NCBI GenBank assembly: GCA_015523665.1
Contig: WAJX01000028.1
Location: 1-5,940, forward strand
DNA: 5,940 bases
Origin: Ferroglobus sp.
GTDB lineage: Archaea > Halobacteriota > Archaeoglobi > Archaeoglobales > Archaeoglobaceae
Direction: 5' to 3'
Under the pieces are notes generated by a model that was not told the origin of the DNA, made no database searches, and saw nothing but the letters and a program-made list of their open reading frames with translations. Positions 5,307 to 5,940 of this stretch are shown here, piece by piece (position 1 is the first letter of the stretch; each line of letters begins with the position of its first letter). Both the position numbers and the translations under genes were made by a program.

Positions 5307-5513
5307 TAAGAAGGAGAGATAGTAACATTAAGTTAGCAATTTCAATACGCTTAATTTTCCTTAGTTTTAGTTTGTATATTCAAAATTGATATCATTTAAT
5401 GATCTTTATAATTTATCTTTAAATAAATTCTAACATAATTTTTAAAGTTCATCAACTATTAATTCATCTGCTCATCTATAGTTTTTCTTTATCATGAATT
5501 TATTTTTCATTAT

Positions 5514-5579
5514 TTATAAATATGTTATGTTTTTATTTATCAAATTTTTATATTATCATAACAATATTATAAACATAAC
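5514..5579. repeat. Long inverted repeat with three CATAAC/GTTATG motifs
   Basis: TTATAA-ATAT-GTTATG (5514-5529) is complementary to CATAACAATATTATAA (5557-5572) in both six-base ends. GTTATGTTT (5524-5532) also pairs perfectly with AAACATAAC (5571-5579). The element sits about 65-130 bases upstream of the small basic protein gene and could be an operator or an RNA structure. Confidence 0.4.
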
Positions 5580-5608
5580 CAATCATGCTAAACCCAATTA
5601 AACCCATC

Positions 5609-5620
5609 AAAATATTTTTA
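5609..5620 (+). promoter_or_regulatory. TATA-like promoter of the small basic protein gene
   Basis: CAAAATATTTTTA, an A-rich stretch then a TATA-like element, is centred about 28 bases before ATG 5644. It predicts transcription starting at or within a few bases of the ATG, agreeing with the lack of a Shine-Dalgarno site. Confidence 0.4.
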
Positions 5621-5643
5621 AACTTTCCAGATTTTTTTACATT

Positions 5644-5826
5644 ATGGGAAAAACTGGCACAACTCAATGGATAAAGATAAAAAATAGGAAAGGCCAAACA
5701 AGACTAGTTCCTCCAAAATATCAAAACTATAAAAAACCTGGACCGAATCAAAAATATACATCCAATGGTAAGAGGAGAAGAAGAATTAAAAGATCGCCTA
5801 AAAGTATTGTTGGGGCGAAAACTTAA
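5644..5826 (+). CDS. Small highly basic protein, DUF5350-like, unknown function
   Basis: A 60-residue protein with 12 Lys and 7 Arg and no Asp or Glu at all. It starts MGKTGTTQWIKIKNRKG, has a Pro/Gly/Asn-rich middle (KKPGPNQKYTSNG, 30-42) and a basic cluster KRRRRIKR (43-50). It resembles the short DUF5350 proteins of methanogens, from memory of that family's MGKTG start; I cannot check the match. The charge and flexibility suggest binding to rRNA, the ribosome or DNA, but no known RNA-binding fold can be named. ATG 5644 has no Shine-Dalgarno site, while an AT-rich TATA-like element at 5609-5620 lies at the right distance for a leaderless transcript. The upstream 434 bases are non-coding and contain inverted repeats. 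Codon use (AAA, AGA, AGG) fits the rest of the window, so it is probably native. I think it is a real gene; its role is unknown. Confidence 0.72.
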   Translation: MGKTGTTQWIKIKNRKGQTRLVPPKYQNYKKPGPNQKYTSNGKRRRRIKRSPKSIVGAKT

Positions 5827-5870
5827 CTAATTCCAGTCTTAACAATTCCAATAACCTTAACAATTTATAA

Positions 5871-5884
5871 TTTTAGAATTTTTT
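5871..5884 (+). terminator. T-rich terminator region after the small basic protein gene
   Basis: TTTTAGAATTTTTT, with runs of four and six T, lies 45 bases after the stop codon at 5824-5826 and before the promoter of the next gene. It fits an archaeal intrinsic terminator. Confidence 0.35.
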
Positions 5885-5933
5885 GGAAAATATTATATTC
5901 TAGACATCTATAAATCATTTAAGGGGAAATCCT

Positions 5934-5940
5934 ATGGAAA
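5934..5940 (+). CDS. Possible start of a further gene, cut by the window end
   Basis: Only ATG GAA A is visible, so nothing can be said of the product. The start is suggested by GGGGA at 5923-5927, six bases upstream, and by a BRE/TATA-like stretch (GGAAAATATTATATTC, 5885-5900) about 20-30 bases before that. The downstream sequence is needed to confirm an open frame. Confidence 0.35.

Larger units (their letters stand above)
5210..5643. other. Divergent 434-base intergenic region
   Basis: No ORF of useful length is present on either strand, and no tRNA-like GTTCGA arm or C/D-box pattern is seen. The left end holds the coiled-coil promoter, leader and palindrome, plus a direct repeat CTGAGAT (5231-5237 and 5287-5293). 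The middle (about 5310-5500) shows nothing recognisable. The right end has the inverted repeats at 5514-5579 and the promoter of the small basic protein. Confidence 0.6.

Noticed and set aside
5300..5335. Strong AAGGAGAG-like ribosome site in the divergent region
   Set aside because: No start codon lies at a suitable distance and no open frame follows on the plus strand.
1..5940. Mobile element, CRISPR array, toxin-antitoxin or defence system
   Set aside because: No transposase or integrase motif, no regularly spaced repeat array, no tRNA-flanked attachment site and no defence domain is visible; most recognised genes are housekeeping or conserved archaeal families.

Overview
The window looks like chromosomal DNA from an AT-rich archaeon, most likely of the methanogen/Archaeoglobi side of the Euryarchaeota, and possibly a thermophile. 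The case rests on an archaeal-type ribosomal protein S15 (152 codons with the archaeal N-terminal extension), two proteins matching the mainly archaeal families DUF371 and DUF1284, a stand-alone ferredoxin-thioredoxin reductase catalytic subunit, an archaeal long coiled-coil protein (COG1340 type), and a tiny basic protein resembling DUF5350 of methanogens. Arginine is mostly AGA/AGG, the proteins are rich in Lys, Glu and Ile, and several genes appear leaderless, with an archaeal BRE/TATA element about 26 bases upstream of the start codon. I cannot name the species.

Layout. 1-209 is AT-rich upstream DNA with a likely promoter and a small palindrome. 210-1621 (+) is a two-gene unit: a metallo-beta-lactamase-fold hydrolase coupled by an ATGA overlap to an XTP/dITP diphosphatase. 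1622-1824 is a promoter and purine-rich leader. 1825-3081 (+) is a second unit: ribosomal protein S15, a cysteine-rich DUF1284 protein and a DUF371 protein, the last two overlapping by about 35 bases. 3113-3517 (+) is a four-helix membrane protein with its own promoter. Its 3' end overlaps the convergent pair at 3497-4127 (-), glutaredoxin followed by ferredoxin-thioredoxin reductase, overlapping by 17 bases. After a 221-base spacer comes a 286-residue coiled-coil protein (4349-5209, -). A 434-base non-coding divergent region follows, then a 60-residue protein with no acidic residues (5644-5826, +). A further gene probably begins at 5934 and runs off the window.

How the genes may work together. 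The clearest functional pair is redox: the reductase's iron-sulfur cluster could pass ferredoxin electrons to the CPYC glutaredoxin next to it. The diphosphatase cleans the nucleotide pool, and S15 belongs to the small ribosomal subunit. The DUF1284 and DUF371 proteins are likely co-expressed with S15, but their functions are unknown.

No mobile element, CRISPR array, tRNA, rRNA or obvious defence system is visible. The parts least explained by known biology are the DUF1284/DUF371 pair, the acid-free basic protein with its structured upstream region, the 35-residue periodicity of the coiled-coil protein, and several short palindromes near promoters.
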